Assembly (NCBI GenBank): GCA_022842595.1 | Contig: JALHPF010000029.1 | Span: forward strand, 1-64,000 | Reading direction: 5' to 3' | Length of the DNA: 64,000 bases | Source: Rubrivivax sp. | GTDB lineage: Bacteria; Pseudomonadota; Gammaproteobacteria; Burkholderiales; Burkholderiaceae_C | In this document: piece by piece, positions 9,290 through 18,456 of the stretch | How the letters are laid out: each line of letters starts with the position of its first letter | How positions within the stretch are numbered: position 1 is the stretch's first letter | Translations under genes and position numbers: made by a program | The notes under the pieces: model-generated | What the model saw: the letters and a program-made list of their open reading frames with translations, nothing else | Told to the model about the DNA's origin: nothing | The model's database searches: none

Positions 9290-9946
9290 ATGTTGTATCT
9301 GAATGCATCCGGCCTGTTGTCCTCGGCCTGGCTGGCGCCGGCGCTGACCGGCCTGTCGCTCGGCCTGACGCTGATCATCGCCATCGGTGCGCAGAATGCT
9401 TTCGTGCTGCGCCAGGGCCTGCGGCGGGAACATGTGGGGCCGGTCGTGGCGGTGTGTGCGCTGATAGACGCGCTGCTCATCGCTGCAGGAGTGGCCGGCT
9501 TGGCGCGACTGCTCGGCACCCGCCCGGCGCTGGCCACCGCGCTGACGCTGGGCGGCGCCCTGTTCCTGGCCTGGTACGGGCTGCGCGCGCTGTGGCGCGC
9601 CGCCAGGCCGGGCCAGTTGCACGCTGCAGCCGGCAGCAGCGGGCTCACGCGCCGCCAGGCGGTGGCGCAGGCGCTGGCCTTCACCGTGCTGAACCCGCAT
9701 GTCTACCTCGACACGGTGCTGCTGGTGGGCTCGGTCGGCGCACAGCAGTCTGCAGGCGTCGCCCGCTGGGCGTTCACCACCGGGGCCTGCGCCGCCAGCC
9801 TGCTGTGGTTCGCTTCGCTGGGCTACGGCGCGCGCTGGCTGGCACCGGTGTTTGCCCGTCCGCGGGCCTGGCAGGTGCTTGACGGCCTGATCGGGCTGAC
9901 GATGCTGCTGCTGTCGGCCTTGCTCTGGCGACGGCTGCTGGCCTGA
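9290..9946 (+). CDS. LysE/ArgO family amino acid exporter
   Basis: GLSLGLTLIIAIGAQNAFVLRQGLRREHV; multiple TM segments; LNPHVYLDTVLL. Confidence 0.9.
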   Translation: MLYLNASGLLSSAWLAPALTGLSLGLTLIIAIGAQNAFVLRQGLRREHVGPVVAVCALIDALLIAAGVAGLARLLGTRPALATALTLGGALFLAWYGLRALWRAARPGQLHAAAGSSGLTRRQAVAQALAFTVLNPHVYLDTVLLVGSVGAQQSAGVARWAFTTGACAASLLWFASLGYGARWLAPVFARPRAWQVLDGLIGLTMLLLSALLWRRLLA

Positions 9947-10025
9947 CACGCGGGGCCCGGGCGCGGGATACTTGCGCTGGTCGCCCTCTTTCTTCCCAAC
10001 GTTCTTCCACCTGCCGCCGCCCGCC

Positions 10026-11633
10026 ATGCACTTCGACTGGACCAACCCCTACCCCACCGTGCGCAGCCCGCTGTTCGCTCGCAATGTCGTCGCCACCTCG
10101 CAGCCGCTGGCGGCCCAGGCCGGCCTGCAGATGCTGCGGGCCGGCGGCAATGCCGTCGACGCAGCGATTGCCACTGCCGCGGCCATGACCATCGTCGAGC
10201 CGGTGAGCAACGGCCTGGGCAGCGACAACTTCGCCATCCTCTGGGACGGCCAGCAGCTGCACGGGCTGAACTCGTCGGGCGTGGCGCCGGCGGCGTGGAC
10301 GCCGGCCTACTTCGACAAGGTCCATGGCGGTGTCTTCCCGATCCGCGGCTGGGACAGCGTCACCACCCCCGGCGCCGTTGCCGGCTGGGTGGCCCTGTCG
10401 CAGCGCTTCGGCAAGCTGCCCTTCGCCGACCTGCTGCAGCCCGCCATCGAGCTGGCCGAACGTGGCTACGGCGTGGGCGTGGTCACCGCCGACAAGTGGG
10501 AACGCCAGGTGCCCGGCCTGTTCGACCAGCCCGGTTTCGCCGACACCTTCATGCCGCGCGGCCGCGCGCCAGCCCCGGGTGAACGCTTCACCTTCGCCGA
10601 CGCAGCGCGTTCGCTGCGCCTCATCGCGCAAAGCAAGGGTGACGCCTTCTACCGTGGCGAGATCGCTGAAAAGCTGGTGGCCCATGCCAAGGCCCATGGC
10701 GGCGTGATGACGCTGGCCGACCTGGACGGCTACCGCGCCGAATGGGTGACCCCCATCCGGAAGGACTTCGCCGGCCACACCGTGCACGAGATCCCGCCGA
10801 ACGGCCAGGGCATCGCCGCGCTGATGGCCATGGGCATGCTCGAGCACACGAACTTCCGCGACTTCGCGCCCGACAGCCTGGAAAGCCAGCACCTGCAGAT
10901 CGAGGCCATGAAGCTCGCCTTCGCCGACACCTACCGCTGGGTGGCCGACGAGCGCTACATGCTCGAGGTGAAGGCCGCCGACCTGCTGAGCAGCGCCTAC
11001 CTGGCCGAGCGCGCGCGCCTGATCAACCCGGCCGCCGCCGCCGACCCCGGCCACGGCCAGCCGCCGCGCGGCGGCACCATCTACCTGACCGCAGCCGACG
11101 AGAGCGGCATGATGGTCAGCCTGATCCAGAGCAACTACATGGGCTTCGGCAGTGGCGTGGTGGTGCCGGGCACCGGCGTCAGCCTGCAGAACCGCGGCCA
11201 CTGCTTCACGCTGCAGCCCGGCCACCCGAACCAGGTGGCGCCGGGCAAGCGGCCTTTCCACACCATCATCCCGGCCTTCCTGACGAAGGATGGCCAGCCG
11301 GTGATGAGCTTCGGCGTGATGGGCGGCAACATGCAGCCCCAGGGCCATCTGCAGACGCTGGTGCGCATGCTCGTGCACAAGCAGCAGCCGCAGGCGGCCT
11401 GCGACGCGCCGCGCTGGAAGGTGGCCAGCGGCCGCCAGATCGACTGCGAAGTGACCATGGCCCCCGCCTTGCAGCAGGGCCTGCGCGGCCTGGGCCACGA
11501 GATCGTGGCCACGCCCGACGCCTACATGGATTACGGCTCGGGCCAGTTCATCGCCCGGCTGACCGACGACTTCGAGGACGGGTACGTGGCGGCCAGCGAT
11601 TCGCGCCGAGAGGGCCAGGCGGTCGGGTTCTAG
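10026..11633 (+). CDS. gamma-glutamyltransferase family protein
   Basis: GGNAVDAAIATAAAMTIVEPVSNGLGSD; RGGTIYLTAADESGMMVSLIQSNY (candidate Thr nucleophile region); GNMQPQGHLQ. Confidence 0.9.
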   Translation: MHFDWTNPYPTVRSPLFARNVVATSQPLAAQAGLQMLRAGGNAVDAAIATAAAMTIVEPVSNGLGSDNFAILWDGQQLHGLNSSGVAPAAWTPAYFDKVHGGVFPIRGWDSVTTPGAVAGWVALSQRFGKLPFADLLQPAIELAERGYGVGVVTADKWERQVPGLFDQPGFADTFMPRGRAPAPGERFTFADAARSLRLIAQSKGDAFYRGEIAEKLVAHAKAHGGVMTLADLDGYRAEWVTPIRKDFAGHTVHEIPPNGQGIAALMAMGMLEHTNFRDFAPDSLESQHLQIEAMKLAFADTYRWVADERYMLEVKAADLLSSAYLAERARLINPAAAADPGHGQPPRGGTIYLTAADESGMMVSLIQSNYMGFGSGVVVPGTGVSLQNRGHCFTLQPGHPNQVAPGKRPFHTIIPAFLTKDGQPVMSFGVMGGNMQPQGHLQTLVRMLVHKQQPQAACDAPRWKVASGRQIDCEVTMAPALQQGLRGLGHEIVATPDAYMDYGSGQFIARLTDDFEDGYVAASDSRREGQAVGF

Positions 11634-12145
11634 AGGCCAACAGCCGGTGGCCGCTCGCGCAGCGGCCGCTGCAGCCAGGTGATGTCGTGCCAGGCACCGA
11701 ACTTCCACCCGGCGCGCTGGAAGGTGCCCACGGTCGTGAAGCCCACGGCCTGGTGCATCGCGATGCTGGCCGGGTTGGGCTGGGCCACGCCGGCCAGCGC
11801 CGTGCACAGGCCACGTTCGGCCAGGCGTTCGAACAGCGCGCCGTAGAGCAACCGCCCCAGCCCGCGGCCACGCTGCTGCGGCGCGATGTAGGCCGAGACC
11901 TCGCAGGTGTAGCGGTAGGCCGCGCGCTCGCGGTGTGCGCTGCCGTAGGCGTAGCCCACGCATTCGCCATCGGTCTCGGCCACCAGCCAGTCCCAGCCGG
12001 CGATCGACTTGCGGATACGCTCGGAAAAGGCCGCAGCCGTCGGCACCTCGGTCTCGAAGGACACCGCCGTGCCTTCGACGAAGGGTGCGTAGATCGCCAG
12101 CAGGGCCGGGGCGTCGTCGGGCCGGGCCTGGCGAATCTCGAACAC
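11630..12145 (-). CDS. GNAT N-acetyltransferase (phosphinothricin acetyltransferase-like)
   Basis: IRQARPDDAPALLAIYAPFVEGTAVSFE and QQRGRGLGRLLYGALFERL; GTG start 12145. Confidence 0.85.
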   Translation of the reverse strand: MFEIRQARPDDAPALLAIYAPFVEGTAVSFETEVPTAAAFSERIRKSIAGWDWLVAETDGECVGYAYGSAHRERAAYRYTCEVSAYIAPQQRGRGLGRLLYGALFERLAERGLCTALAGVAQPNPASIAMHQAVGFTTVGTFQRAGWKFGAWHDITWLQRPLRERPPAVGL

Positions 12146-12159
12146 GGCGCGGCGGCCGT

Positions 12160-12567
12160 TCAGCGGATGAAGTAGCCGACCACCCGCCAGGTGCCGTCGG
12201 GTTCCTGCGCAGCCGTGACGGTTTCGACCGCCTGGGCCTTCTTCTCGAACGCGGTGTCGAACTGCAGCACGGCGTACTGGCCGTCGGGCGCGCCGGGCAG
12301 GCTGCGCGTGAAGGTCGTGTTCTTGTCTTTGCGCTCGCGCACCGCGCCCAGCGGTCCCCGCACACCCTGCACGGCCTGCTGCCACTGCGCGGCAGTGACG
12401 GCGGCCTTGAAGGCACTGCCGGCGCTGGCCCAGGCGGCCGCGTTTTCGCCTGCGTCGGTCTGCTTCAGCCAGGCCACGGCCGCCACCCTGGCCTCGGGAA
12501 ACTCGGCTGTGGCCCGGGCCAGCGCTGGCAGGGCCAGCACCAGGCACATCACGTTTCTGCGATTCAT
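12160..12567 (-). CDS. DUF4019-type secreted protein
   Basis: Signal peptide; AVAWLKQTDAGENAAAWASAGSAFKAAVTAAQWQQAVQGVRGPLG. Confidence 0.75.
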   Translation of the reverse strand: MNRRNVMCLVLALPALARATAEFPEARVAAVAWLKQTDAGENAAAWASAGSAFKAAVTAAQWQQAVQGVRGPLGAVRERKDKNTTFTRSLPGAPDGQYAVLQFDTAFEKKAQAVETVTAAQEPDGTWRVVGYFIR

Positions 12568-12608
12568 GGCGTTCTCCTTGAACTGGGTTGATCTGCCTTC
12601 CACCGACA

Positions 12609-13124
12609 TCAGCCGGCCGACCGTGCGTGGGCCACGGCGCGCTCCATGGCTGCGCGCATCTTCTCGGCCATAGGAGCGGCCAGCACCTGCATCACCTGGC
12701 CCGAGCGCTGCGTCACCTGCGGCATCTTGCGCACGAAGGCCTGTCCCACCGGGCTCTTGTAGAACACCAGCATGCCGTCGATTTCTTCCTGGGTGAAGCT
12801 CTCGCGGTAGATACCCACGTAGATGCCCTGGATCCTGGCCCAGGACAGTTCCTCGCGCAGCACCGCGGCGAACTCGCGCGGCGCGTTGTCCAGGATGCTC
12901 TGCTGCTTGTCCGACAAGCGCTGGCCGGCCACGGCCTGCTGCATGCCGGCGCGCATGCCGCTTTCGAACTGGCCGTAGATCGTCTCCAGCATCGACTCGG
13001 GCTGCGTCACCCGCAGCAGTTCCTCGACCGACTCGGCCGTGGGTTCGGTGGCCCGCGCCGGCAGGCACAGCAGGGCGGCGGTGGCCAGTGTCAGGGCCAC
13101 GCTGGAAAGGCGTTGGCTGCGCAT
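12609..13124 (-). CDS. DUF2059-type secreted protein
   Basis: Signal peptide; FTQEEIDGMLVFYKSPVGQAFVRKMPQVTQ. Confidence 0.8.
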   Translation of the reverse strand: MRSQRLSSVALTLATAALLCLPARATEPTAESVEELLRVTQPESMLETIYGQFESGMRAGMQQAVAGQRLSDKQQSILDNAPREFAAVLREELSWARIQGIYVGIYRESFTQEEIDGMLVFYKSPVGQAFVRKMPQVTQRSGQVMQVLAAPMAEKMRAAMERAVAHARSAG

Positions 13125-13147
13125 GATCGTGCTCCCGGCGTGATGGG

Positions 13148-13684
13148 CTAATCCCTTTTCGACACGGCAGTGTGCCAGCCTTCCCAGCCCAGCTGGCGCA
13201 GTGTTTCCTGGTTGCGCTCGAAGATGGCCTCGGCTTGCGGAAATGCGGCCACGGCGGCGTCGATGCTGGCCTCGCGCAGCAGGTGCAGGGTGGGGTAGGG
13301 CGAACGGTTGGTGCAGTTCTCGATGTCGTCGGGCTCGGTGCCGGCGAACTGGTAGTCGGGGTGGAAGCTGGCGATCTGCAGCACGCCTTCCAGGTCCAGT
13401 TCGGCCAGGGCGGCGTCGGCGATGTCGAGGAAGTCGTTGTAGTCCATGAAGTCGCCCAGCACGCCCGGGTGCACCAGCAGCGTGGTGTCGACCTGGTCCG
13501 GGTCGGCCTCGGACAGGAACTGCAGTTCGCGCAGCAGGTCCTGCAGCAGGGCCTCGGTGTCGGTGGCCGGGCTCAGCACCCAGCGGATGCGTTCCTTGCC
13601 GTGCACGGCCTTCGCAAACGGGCACAGGTTCAGGCCGATGACGGCGGTTTCCAGCCAGTGGCGGGTGGTGGCGAGTGGGTCCAT
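13148..13684 (-). CDS. DUF1415 domain-containing protein
   Basis: TRHWLETAVIGLNLCPFAKAV...VHPGVLGDFMDYNDFL...FHPDYQFAGT. Confidence 0.85.
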   Translation of the reverse strand: MDPLATTRHWLETAVIGLNLCPFAKAVHGKERIRWVLSPATDTEALLQDLLRELQFLSEADPDQVDTTLLVHPGVLGDFMDYNDFLDIADAALAELDLEGVLQIASFHPDYQFAGTEPDDIENCTNRSPYPTLHLLREASIDAAVAAFPQAEAIFERNQETLRQLGWEGWHTAVSKRD

Positions 13685-13694
13685 GGCCGGGACT

Positions 13695-14456
13695 TTACGG
13701 CCGGACTGCAGGCGTCTCCAGCGGCATGCCGGCAGCGCGCTGCATCAGCCAGGCTTCGAGCGCGGTGAACTCGTCCGAACCCGGGGCGAAGGGCTCCGCG
13801 CGCACCCCGGTCATGCAGTTGCGCAGCCGGCGCTGCAGTGAACCCAGGCCCTGCCATTCCAGCCGATACAGCGGGTAGCCGGTGGCGTGGCCCTGCGGGA
13901 TGGTGCTGCCTGCCAGCTTGCCCCCGGCGTTGTCGTCGTGGCATTGCGCGCAGCTCAGCGCCAGCTGGCCCAGTGGCTGCCGGAAGATCTGTTCACCGCG
14001 GTCGCGCCAGGGCTGCAGGCGCGGGTCGGCAGGTGGTGCGATCGGCTGGCCGCGCGAGGCGTGGGCGACGAAGGCCTCGAGCCCGAGCAAAGCGTCGCTT
14101 TCCGCGCGCAGGGCGGGTTGTTCCAGATGGCGGATGCGGCATTGCTGGATCCGGCCCTGCAGCGTCAGCGGTTTGCCCAGCATCTCGTCCCAGGCGGGGT
14201 AGCGTGGCGCCGCGCCGCGCAGGCTGGCTGTAGTGTGGCAGCGCACGCAGTCGCGCTGGAAGTCCTGTTCGCCGCCCTTCAGCCACAGCCAGCCCGGGTT
14301 CTGGCCGTCGTCGCGCTGCAGCGCCTGGGTGGCCGGTTGCATGTCGAGCAGGCCGCTGCGGCGGGTGTCGGGTGCCGTCGGTGGGGCGGATGGCGGGGCA
14401 CTGCTGGCCATGCCGCAGGCCAGCAGCAGGGCCACACCCAGCGGCGTGCGTCTCAC
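13695..14456 (-). CDS. soxA: sulfur-oxidation c-type cytochrome SoxA
   Basis: Two CxxCH hemes (CVRCH, CAQCH); GSTIPQGHATGYPLYRLEWQ...LRNCMTGVRAEPFAPGSDEFTALEAWL typical of SoxA; GTG start overlaps soxZ stop (GTGA). Confidence 0.88.
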   Translation of the reverse strand: MRRTPLGVALLLACGMASSAPPSAPPTAPDTRRSGLLDMQPATQALQRDDGQNPGWLWLKGGEQDFQRDCVRCHTTASLRGAAPRYPAWDEMLGKPLTLQGRIQQCRIRHLEQPALRAESDALLGLEAFVAHASRGQPIAPPADPRLQPWRDRGEQIFRQPLGQLALSCAQCHDDNAGGKLAGSTIPQGHATGYPLYRLEWQGLGSLQRRLRNCMTGVRAEPFAPGSDEFTALEAWLMQRAAGMPLETPAVRP

Positions 14457-14776
14457 GCCACCTCGAAGCGCACGGTCTCGCTGTGTTCGAAGCCGTTGTC
14501 GCCGCGCCAGATCAGCACCAGCGGGCCGCTGGCCGCAGCGCGCAGCGGGAAGGCGACGTACGGGTTGGCCGCCAGGGCCGGGTGCATGTCGGCGGCGAAC
14601 ACCAGTTCGCCGTTCAGCCGCGCCTCGAGCCTGCGCACGATGTTGCGCGGCAGCAGTTCGCCGCCGTTGCCACGGCGGTGGCCGGTTTCCATGGGGTGCG
14701 CGACGGTCGCGCGCACTTCCACGATCTGGCCGCGCTGGATGTCGCGCGGCAGGTTGACGAGGGCACGTGTGCTCAT
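14453..14776 (-). CDS. soxZ: thiosulfate oxidation carrier complex protein SoxZ
   Basis: GQIVEVRATVAHPMETGHRR...NIVRRLEARLNGELVFAADMHPALAANPYVAFPLRA. Confidence 0.9.
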   Translation of the reverse strand: MSTRALVNLPRDIQRGQIVEVRATVAHPMETGHRRGNGGELLPRNIVRRLEARLNGELVFAADMHPALAANPYVAFPLRAAASGPLVLIWRGDNGFEHSETVRFEVA

Positions 14777-14779
14777 CGT

Positions 14780-15223
14780 TCAGCCCTCGATGCAGGCGGC
14801 CAGCGTCACGATCACGTCGGCCTGGGCCTGCCACCAGCTGCCGTCGTTCATCTGCGCCAGCGCCAGCACACGCTGCGATGTGGCCAGCCGCATGCGCGTG
14901 GCCACCCGCGCCACGCCGTTGTGCGGGCCCAGGTGGAACACAGCCACCTCGGGCTGGGGGTTGGCCTCGTTGAAGAGGCCGATGCGCTGCACATGGTCGG
15001 CCGGGCTCATCGGGCTGGTGACTTCGACTGTGACGGGCACCGTGTTGCCGTTGTCCACCAGCGTGGCGATGTCGAGTTTCACGCGCCCGCTGCGAACGGC
15101 GGCGCCTGCGGTGAAGGCCTGGATGGCGGCGCGCATCGTCTCTGGCGTGGCCTGGGCGGCAGGCAGCAGCTGCCAGCTGACCAGGCCGGCGCTGGCCTGC
15201 AGAAGGCGGCGGCGGGTGTTCAT
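14780..15223 (-). CDS. soxY: thiosulfate oxidation carrier protein SoxY, atypical C-terminus (LAACIEG)
   Basis: Signal sequence with RRR motif; VTVEVTSPMSPADHVQRIGLFNEANPQPEVAVFHLGP; single Cys near C-terminus. Confidence 0.88.
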   Translation of the reverse strand: MNTRRRLLQASAGLVSWQLLPAAQATPETMRAAIQAFTAGAAVRSGRVKLDIATLVDNGNTVPVTVEVTSPMSPADHVQRIGLFNEANPQPEVAVFHLGPHNGVARVATRMRLATSQRVLALAQMNDGSWWQAQADVIVTLAACIEG

Positions 15224-15227
15224 GGGT

Positions 15228-15671
15228 TCACTTCAGCGTCTGCAGGTAGGCCACGACGTCTTCGAGCTGCTGTGCGTCCAGGATCGGCTGGCCGCGCCAG
15301 GCGGCGCCGACGCGTTGCCGGGCCTCGATGGCGGCATCGGGCACGGCGTGGAAGGGCGGCATCAGGCTGGCCGGGTTCAGGCGCCGCGCATCGGCCACGC
15401 GCAGCCGCAGTTGTGCGGCCGTGTAGCGGCTGCCGGCGCCGTCCAGCGGTGGCGCCAGGTTGCCCTGGAACCGCTCTTCCGGAATCGGCCCGCTATGGCA
15501 CAGCAGGCACAGGCCCTGCTGGCGCTGCGCCACGATCGCGCGGCCGCGCTCGGCGTCGCCCGGGGTGGCGGTGAATGCTGCGGGGATGCCGTCGTCCACG
15601 ACCGTGGCCGCCGCCGCCGCTGGCGCCAGGCCGGCGATGGCCAGCCCGGCGATGGCCACCTGAGCGATCAC
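15228..15671 (-). CDS. soxX: sulfur-oxidation c-type cytochrome SoxX
   Basis: CLLCHSGPIPEERFQGNLAPPLDGAGSRYTAAQLRLRVADARRLNPASLMPPFH; signal peptide; GTG start overlaps upstream stop (GTGA). Confidence 0.88.
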   Translation of the reverse strand: MIAQVAIAGLAIAGLAPAAAAATVVDDGIPAAFTATPGDAERGRAIVAQRQQGLCLLCHSGPIPEERFQGNLAPPLDGAGSRYTAAQLRLRVADARRLNPASLMPPFHAVPDAAIEARQRVGAAWRGQPILDAQQLEDVVAYLQTLK

Positions 15672-17866
15672 GCCCGCTTCAGGCTCTGCGCGGCCAGCGG
15701 CAAGTCGCGGATGCGCTTGCCGGTGGCGGCGAAGATGGCATTCAGCACCGCCGGCGCGGCCACCGCGATCGTCGGTTCGCCGACGCCACCCCAGAAGCCG
15801 CCGCTGGGCACCAGCACGGTTTCCACCTTGGGCATCTGGTTCATGCGCATCACCGGGTAGGTGTCGAAGTTGCGCTGCTCGATGCGGCCGTCCTTCACCG
15901 TGCAGGCGCCGTACAGCGCGGCTGTCAGGCCATAGGCGAAGCTGCCCTCGACCTGGGCTTCGATCTGCTGCGGGTTGACGGCATGGCCCGGGTCGGTGGC
16001 GGCGACGATGCGGTGGATCTTCAGTTCACCGGCGTCGCTCACCGAGACCTCGGCCACCGCCGCCACGTAGCTGCCGAAGCCATGGGTCTGCGCCAGGCCG
16101 CGGTAGACCTTCTGGCCGCCCACGTCCGGCGCCGGCTTGCCCCAGCCGGCACGCTCGGCCGCGGCGTTCAGCACGGCCAGGTGCTTGGGGTGCTTGCCCA
16201 TCAGGCTGCGGCGCAGGGCCAGCGGGTCCTGCTTCGTGGCGTGCGCGACTTCGTCGAGGAAGCATTCCAGGTAGACGGCGTTCTGGTTCAGGTTCACGCC
16301 GCGCCAGAAACCCGGGGGCACATGCGGGTTGCGCATGGCGTGGTCGACCAGGATGGCGGGGAATCCGTAGCCGATCATGGCTTCGCCGCCGCCTTCGTTC
16401 AGGCCCTGGAAGACAACCGGGTCCTTGCCGTCCTTGACGTTCTGCGGAAACACGCCCGCCAGGATGGACTGGCCGCTGATGCGCATGTGCAGCCCGGTGA
16501 TCTGGCCCTTGGCGTCGAGACCGGCCGTCAGCTTGCACTGGGTGACGGGGTGGTAGCGGCCCTGCGTCATGTCTTCTTCGCGCGACCACATCAGCTTCAC
16601 CGGGGTGCCCGGGAATTCCTTGGCCGTCTCCTTGGCAATCACCACCGCCTGGCGCACCCAGTCGTGGATCGCGCCACGGCGGCCGAAACCACCGCCCAGC
16701 GGCAGCTTGTAGACCTCGCACTGCGCCGGCGGCAGGCCCGAGGCTTCCGAAGCTGCTGCCAGCGCCGCTTCGCCGTTCTGCGTCGGCGTCCAGACCTCGC
16801 AGCGCTCGGGCGTGAAGCGCACGGTGGCGTTCATCGTCTCCATCGTCGCGTGGTTCTGGAAGGGGTAGGCATACACCGCCTCGATGGTCCTGGCGCTGCC
16901 GGCCAGGGCGGCCTGGATGTCGCCGCCACGATTGCCGTCGACCGCCTGCGCGGCCGTCAGCCCGGCCTTCAGCGTGGCCGCGATGTCGGCCTGCTGAACG
17001 CCCGCGTTGGCGCCAAAGTCCCATTCGATGGGCAGCGCGTCGAGCGCCTTCTTCGCCTGCCACCAGGTGTCGGCGACCACGGCCACGGCACTGTCGCCCA
17101 CCCGAACCACCTTCTTGACACCCGGGCGGCTGGCCACTGCCGCAGAGTCGACGCTCTTGAGCTTGCCGCCGAACACCGGGCAAGCGGCGATGGCGGCGTT
17201 GAGCATGCCGGGCAGCTTCAGGTCGCTGCCGTAGACGAGGGCGCCGTTGGTCTTTTCCACCGTGTCCAGGCGTGCCAGGCGCTTGCCGGCCAGCGTCCAG
17301 GTCTTCGGGTCCTTCAAGGCGACCTCGGTGGGCACCGGCAGCTTGGCCGCGGCTTCCGCCAGCGCGCCGTAGCCGATGCGCCGGCCGCTGGCGGCATGGC
17401 TGACCACGCCCTTGGCCACCGAGCATTCGGCCACGGGCACGTTCCAGGCCGTGGCCGCCGCCTGCACGAGCATCATGCGGGCGGCGGCGCCGCCCTTGCG
17501 CACGTAGTCCTGGCTTTCGCGAATGCCGCGGCTGCCGCCGGTGCTGAAGTTGCCCCAGGCCCGCTTGCGTGCCAGGTTCTGGCCCGGCGTGGGGTATTCG
17601 GTGGTGACCCGCGCCCAGTCGCATTCCAGTTCTTCGGCCACCAGCTGGGCCAGGCCGGTGAGCGTGCCCTGGCCCATTTCGCTGCGGGCGATGCGGATGA
17701 CGACGGTGTCGTCGGGCTTGACCACGACCCAGGCGTTGATCTCGGGCGCCATGGCCTGCCCCTGAGCCTGGCCCTGGGCCAATGCCGGCACGTGGAAACC
17801 GACGACCAGCGAACCGGCAGCCGCCACGCTGCCCATGAATCCGCGGCGCGAAAGCGTGGCGCTCAT
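15668..17866 (-). CDS. molybdopterin-binding subunit of xanthine-oxidase-family hydroxylase (isoquinoline 1-oxidoreductase beta/aldehyde oxidoreductase type), Tat signal
   Basis: SRRGFMGSVAAAGSLVVGF Tat signal; EMGQGTLTGLAQLVAEEL; GGGFGRRGAIHDW; PGFWRGVNLNQNAVYLECFLDEVAHA. Confidence 0.92.
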   Translation of the reverse strand: MSATLSRRGFMGSVAAAGSLVVGFHVPALAQGQAQGQAMAPEINAWVVVKPDDTVVIRIARSEMGQGTLTGLAQLVAEELECDWARVTTEYPTPGQNLARKRAWGNFSTGGSRGIRESQDYVRKGGAAARMMLVQAAATAWNVPVAECSVAKGVVSHAASGRRIGYGALAEAAAKLPVPTEVALKDPKTWTLAGKRLARLDTVEKTNGALVYGSDLKLPGMLNAAIAACPVFGGKLKSVDSAAVASRPGVKKVVRVGDSAVAVVADTWWQAKKALDALPIEWDFGANAGVQQADIAATLKAGLTAAQAVDGNRGGDIQAALAGSARTIEAVYAYPFQNHATMETMNATVRFTPERCEVWTPTQNGEAALAAASEASGLPPAQCEVYKLPLGGGFGRRGAIHDWVRQAVVIAKETAKEFPGTPVKLMWSREEDMTQGRYHPVTQCKLTAGLDAKGQITGLHMRISGQSILAGVFPQNVKDGKDPVVFQGLNEGGGEAMIGYGFPAILVDHAMRNPHVPPGFWRGVNLNQNAVYLECFLDEVAHATKQDPLALRRSLMGKHPKHLAVLNAAAERAGWGKPAPDVGGQKVYRGLAQTHGFGSYVAAVAEVSVSDAGELKIHRIVAATDPGHAVNPQQIEAQVEGSFAYGLTAALYGACTVKDGRIEQRNFDTYPVMRMNQMPKVETVLVPSGGFWGGVGEPTIAVAAPAVLNAIFAATGKRIRDLPLAAQSLKRA

Positions 17867-18363
17867 CAGACGGCCCTCACGACGTGGATGATGTCCAGAC
17901 CGGCCGACTTCGGTCCGCCGGCGGCTTCCTTGATGGCGGCGCGCACGCGGTTGTAGGTGCCGCAGCGGCAGATGTTGGTGATGGCCGCGTCGATGTCGGC
18001 GTCGGTGGGCCTCGGCTTGTCCTTCAGCAGCGCGGTGGCGGCCATGATCATGCCGCTCTGGCAGTAGCCGCATTGCGGCACGTCGTTGGCCACCCAGGCC
18101 TTCTGCAGCGCAGCGCCCACCGGGTCGGGCGCAATGCCTTCAATGGTGGTGATCTTCGCGCCGGCCTGCACGGCAGAAATCGGCATCGCGCAGCTGCGCA
18201 CCGGGTTGCCGTCGATATGCACGGTGCAGGCGCCGCACTGGGCAATGCCGCAGCCGTACTTCGTGCCGGTCAGTCCCAGCTGTTCACGCAGGACCCACAG
18301 CAGCGGGGTGTCGGGGTCGGCGGAGTGCGTCAGCGCGCGGCCGTTCACGGTCAATGTGGCCAT
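17866..18363 (-). CDS. (2Fe-2S)-binding subunit of molybdenum hydroxylase (isoquinoline 1-oxidoreductase alpha type)
   Basis: [23 protein letters not shown] and [11 protein letters not shown]...[12 protein letters not shown]. Confidence 0.93.
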   Translation of the reverse strand: MATLTVNGRALTHSADPDTPLLWVLREQLGLTGTKYGCGIAQCGACTVHIDGNPVRSCAMPISAVQAGAKITTIEGIAPDPVGAALQKAWVANDVPQCGYCQSGMIMAATALLKDKPRPTDADIDAAITNICRCGTYNRVRAAIKEAAGGPKSAGLDIIHVVRAV

Positions 18364-18456
18364 GGGTTCTCTCGTGGTGGCGTCGGGGGTCGGTGGATGA
18401 TGCGCAAAGCAGCAACCCTTGCATCAGGTCGGGTTTATGCGCCTGGGGTGGCCCGG

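Noticed and set aside
9774-12416. 880-aa minus-strand ORF antisense to the gamma-glutamyltransferase
   Set aside because: Fully antisense to a clear GGT-family gene; His/Val/Gly-rich composition typical of mirror-frame translation in high-GC DNA.
14453-15671. Generic cytochrome/unknown assignment for the SoxX/Y/Z genes instead of Sox
   Set aside because: Four consecutive genes each carry their own Sox-specific motifs in a sensible order, so Sox assignment is better supported than a coincidental set of generic proteins.
15575-17956. 793-aa plus-strand ORF antisense to the molybdopterin subunit
   Set aside because: Shadow ORF; no recognisable motifs, opposite a conserved enzyme.
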